Positions 61,815 through 64,000 of a stretch of DNA of 64,000 nucleotides are shown in pieces; position 1 is the stretch's first letter; each line of letters starts with the position of its first letter. Under the pieces are notes generated by a model. The model had not been told where the DNA came from. It saw only the letters and a list, made by a program, of their open reading frames with translations, and ran no database searches. The stretch lies in contig NZ_JAKMAJ010000011.1 in NCBI RefSeq assembly GCF_022378355.1, forward strand, positions 1 to 64,000, read 5' to 3'. Source of the stretch: Brenneria bubanii (GTDB taxonomy: Bacteria > Pseudomonadota > Gammaproteobacteria > Enterobacterales > Enterobacteriaceae). The position numbers and the translations under genes were made by a program.

Positions 61815-63560
61815 TTACTTCTTATCCTGCGGCTTTACCGCCAGGGCATCCACGATCACGCGGAACAGTTCGGTGTTATCCATGTAGCCATGGATCCGTT
61901 CCGCGCCCGGCCCGCTGGCCTGAATCACCATATCGTCTACCGAGTGAACGCCGGTATCGACGGAACGCGGCAGAATGCCTTCGCGGAATACGGCGCCGGG
62001 CACTTTTTCATACGCTTTATTGGCAACGTATTGGTCTTTTTCGTTTTTAATCGCCGGCACAAAGGTGCCATCCAGTTTCGGCCGGAAGGTTTCGTAATAA
62101 TCAGGGTAGTTATTAAAGAACACCGCCAGACGTTTGGATACGTTCACATCATCCGGATAGCCGTCTTTATTGGCGTCCTGATAGTTCGGATAGCCGGCAT
62201 CTTCATACACGCCCACTTTCTCGCGCATTTCCGTACCCGGTTTGCCGTCATCCACCGTGCCGATAATGGAGATACCGTGCGTATGGTCGCCCGTTACGAT
62301 GATCATCGTATCCGGGTTCTTCTCCACAAACTTTTTGGCGATCGCCACCGACTGATCCAGCATGATGGTGTTATAAAACGCGCGTTCCCAGTCCAGCGGG
62401 TGCGACGCTTTGTCAATCAGCGCGGATTCCACCATCAGGAAGAAACCGTCCTTGTTTTTAGACAGCACATCCAGCGCCGCCTGGGTCATTTCAGTCAAAT
62501 CAGGCTGGTTGGGGAATTTTTTGGTGACGTCGTTCTTCAGGAAACGACGATCCAGCACGCCATCCATGTTGCCGGTATGGAACAGGCCCAGCAGTTTGGT
62601 GGCCTGGGTCGCGTTTTTCTTCAGCGTATCCGCGTCGGTCACCAGCGTATAGCCGTCCTGCTGGAATTTTTCCACATAGTTGTTTTCGTCTTTACGCTTA
62701 GAGCCAGGCGTACTCTTCGGCAGAAAATATGCCGAACCGCCCCCCAGAATCACGCTGGGTTTCACGTTGTAAAACATGTCGACGATTTCTGCTTTATCCG
62801 CGCGGCGACGGGTATGGGAAACCACGGCGGCCGGAGTGGCGTCTTCAAGCTCGGCATCGCTGACCACGCCGACGGACATTTTGGTTGAACGGGTGATCAA
62901 TTCGCCCAGCGTTTCCTGTTTCGGATGCGCCAGCGAGTTTTTACTGCGGCTGATATACACGCCCAGCGCATTAACGCCGGATTTGTGACCGGTCATATAG
63001 GCGCTCATGGTGTTGGCGCTGTCTGCCGCGATAGAATCGGTGCTCGAGGTGCCGCCGAACGCCATATATTGCAGATCGTCAATCGCCAGGCGGCCGTTGG
63101 CCTTCCCTTCGGTAATGCCTTTGGAGAGGATACGAGCGCCGGTGCGGTGCGCCACCGACAGCCCGTCGCCAATAAACAGGATCACGTTTTTGGCCTTGCG
63201 CTTATCAGGCGTCTGGTAAACGTCCCACGTCACTTCCGACGTTTTGCCCTTGGCCTGCGCCGCTACGACATACTTCCCGGCCTGCGGCAGGTTTACATCC
63301 CGCAGCCAGACGGTGGATACGTTTTCACCATCTTCACGCTCTACAAAAGTGGCCGATTTTCCGAATACCTGCTGATAGTCTTTTCCGTTGATCAGGATAC
63401 GGATATCTTCCGGCTTTAATACTTCGTCAAACTCAACTTTAAAATCGAATTTTCCACCCGCCAGCATTGTCGCGCGGTCAATTGGGTAAATGGCTTGTGC
63501 CTGAAGCATTCCCGGTAAAGCGGAAGCAAACAGTAAAGGCAGTAACCAACGAGCTTTCAT
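61815..63560 (-). CDS. Alkaline phosphatase with N-terminal extra domain
   Basis: Secreted phosphomonoesterase of 581 residues, about 110 longer than E. coli PhoA. A signal peptide (cleavage near LQAQA, about 23) is followed by a beta-rich region (about 28-118) of Ig-like character, then the alkaline phosphatase domain: IGDGLS with Asp132, the nucleophile Ser181 in AADSANTMSAYMTGHKSG, VVSDAELEDATPAAVVSH, ALIDKASH, VTGDHTHG and GVHSVDD, matching the zinc and magnesium ligands of PhoA. It heads a unit with the CPFC protein and the His-loop ABC transporter. A candidate Pho box lies upstream. Confidence 0.9.
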   Translation of the reverse strand: MKARWLLPLLFASALPGMLQAQAIYPIDRATMLAGGKFDFKVEFDEVLKPEDIRILINGKDYQQVFGKSATFVEREDGENVSTVWLRDVNLPQAGKYVVAAQAKGKTSEVTWDVYQTPDKRKAKNVILFIGDGLSVAHRTGARILSKGITEGKANGRLAIDDLQYMAFGGTSSTDSIAADSANTMSAYMTGHKSGVNALGVYISRSKNSLAHPKQETLGELITRSTKMSVGVVSDAELEDATPAAVVSHTRRRADKAEIVDMFYNVKPSVILGGGSAYFLPKSTPGSKRKDENNYVEKFQQDGYTLVTDADTLKKNATQATKLLGLFHTGNMDGVLDRRFLKNDVTKKFPNQPDLTEMTQAALDVLSKNKDGFFLMVESALIDKASHPLDWERAFYNTIMLDQSVAIAKKFVEKNPDTMIIVTGDHTHGISIIGTVDDGKPGTEMREKVGVYEDAGYPNYQDANKDGYPDDVNVSKRLAVFFNNYPDYYETFRPKLDGTFVPAIKNEKDQYVANKAYEKVPGAVFREGILPRSVDTGVHSVDDMVIQASGPGAERIHGYMDNTELFRVIVDALAVKPQDKK

Positions 63561-63611
63561 CGTGATGTCCTTGAATTGCAGAATTAGCAGGACATAACCT
63601 AGTTACCTTTT

Positions 63612-63629
63612 TTTACAGTTTAATGAAGG
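63612..63629 (-). promoter_or_regulatory. Candidate Pho box for the alkaline phosphatase operon
   Basis: On the minus strand CCTTCAT-TAAA-CTGTAAA fits the PhoB pattern CTGTCAT-N4-CTGTCAT at 10 of 14 specific positions with the right 4-base A+T spacer. It lies about 50 bases before the phosphatase ATG. A clear -10 was not settled; TAGGTT or TTATGT near 63592-63602 is possible. No Zur-type box (GTTAT-N3-ATAAC) is seen here, though an inverted TAAC-CTA-GTTA dyad is at 63595-63605. Confidence 0.5.
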
Positions 63630-63652
63630 TTGATATTGTTTAAGGCGCCTGT

Positions 63653-64000
63653 TCACGCCTCTCCGCTGACATCCGCGCGTCGGCTGAACGCCATAATCTG
63701 CTCGACGACCACCTCAGGATGGGAAATAAAAGGCGCATGCGCGGCCTTCGGGATCACGACTGAAGAAGAGCGCGGCCATAGCCGATCCAATAACGCGGCC
63801 ACTTTACGCGGCACCAGGCCGTCCAACGCGCCATACATTCGCAGCAAAGGCAATGTCAGCTCGGCCATCGGTTGGCGCAAATCCGTCTGACGCAGAATCT
63901 CCAGCCCGCCATTCAACACCTCGACCGCGGGCATCGACTGTTCCAGCACCACGCGCTTCAGCAAGCGGGCGTCCTGCCGCGCGGTAACCGTTCCCAATGT
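63653..64000 (-). CDS. bioH: Pimeloyl-ACP methyl ester esterase BioH, C-terminal part (cut by window edge)
   Basis: BioH hydrolyses pimeloyl-ACP methyl ester to end fatty-acid-style elongation in biotin synthesis. The last 115 residues are present: [35 protein letters not shown], the catalytic Asp in [13 protein letters not shown] and the catalytic His in [11 protein letters not shown], all matching E. coli BioH as remembered. The serine nucleophile lies outside the window. Confidence 0.95.
   Translation of the reverse strand, partial: TLGTVTARQDARLLKRVVLEQSMPAVEVLNGGLEILRQTDLRQPMAELTLPLLRMYGALDGLVPRKVAALLDRLWPRSSSVVIPKAAHAPFISHPEVVVEQIMAFSRRADVSGEA

Noticed and set aside
61626..62888. 420-codon open frame antisense to the alkaline phosphatase gene
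   Set aside because: It is the complement of a well-supported enzyme with all catalytic motifs; its product is His/Arg/Phe-rich and unlike any family I know.
63595..63605. Zur box upstream of the alkaline phosphatase
   Set aside because: The dyad is TAAC-N3-GTTA, the reverse arrangement of the GTTAT-N3-ATAAC Zur core.

Overview
The window looks like a chromosomal segment of a plant-associated member of Enterobacterales, most likely family Pectobacteriaceae (Brenneria, Dickeya or Pectobacterium relatives). This rests on recalled resemblance of the proteins to Escherichia coli K-12 orthologues, on long stretches of E. coli-like gene order (str operon, tus, fkpA-slyXD, kef, crp, the aroK-trpS superoperon, hofMNOPQ-mrcA, igaA-hslRO-pckA, envZ-ompR-greB, tex, bioH), and on the accessory genes found at the breakpoints. 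No rRNA, tRNA, insertion sequence, prophage or CRISPR array was seen.

Layout. 1-3.6 kb: str operon on the minus strand (rpsL, rpsG, fusA, start of tuf) with a near-consensus promoter at 3551-3579. 3.6-5.4 kb: tusDCB and yheO. 5.4-6.2 kb: a decayed eptA-type phosphoethanolamine transferase gene. 6.2-11 kb: fkpA, slyX, slyD, yheV, kefB, kefG. 11-16.8 kb: yheS, a LysE-type exporter, a scar of yheT, yheU, prkB, yhfA, crp. 16.9-19.3 kb: ppiA (with a perfect CpxR-type box) and a solitary cysG. 19.3-24.4 kb: an accessory operon for a polar amino-acid/opine-type ABC importer plus an AbgB-like M20 amidohydrolase, preceded by a strong sigma-54 promoter and NtrC-like sites. 24.5-31.2 kb: trpS, gph, rpe, dam, damX, aroB, aroK, read from aroK towards trpS. 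31.2-37.6 kb: hofQPONM, then mrcA. 37.6-45 kb: nudE, igaA, yrfG, hslR, hslO, pckA. 45.3-48.3 kb: envZ, ompR, greB.

48.3-56.7 kb is an accessory block placed between greB and tex, which are neighbours in E. coli: an olsF-type bifunctional acyltransferase for ornithine lipids, an eight-copy heptamer tandem repeat, a MetQNI-like importer with a non-lipidated binding protein, poxB, and a citrate synthase paralogue whose catalytic GFGH motif reads GFGN.

56.9-64 kb: tex, then a minus-strand unit that appears to start at a two-domain alkaline phosphatase gene with a candidate Pho box and to continue into a small CPFC-motif periplasmic protein, a LolD-like ATPase and a MacB-like permease with a histidine-rich periplasmic loop. 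The 3' part of bioH closes the window.

The most promising leads for new biology are the phosphatase/His-loop ABC operon, the NtrC/sigma-54-type import-and-hydrolyse operon, the altered citrate synthase, and a palindromic intergenic element found twice (rpe-dam and hslO-pckA). Comparisons with E. coli are from memory; no search was run.
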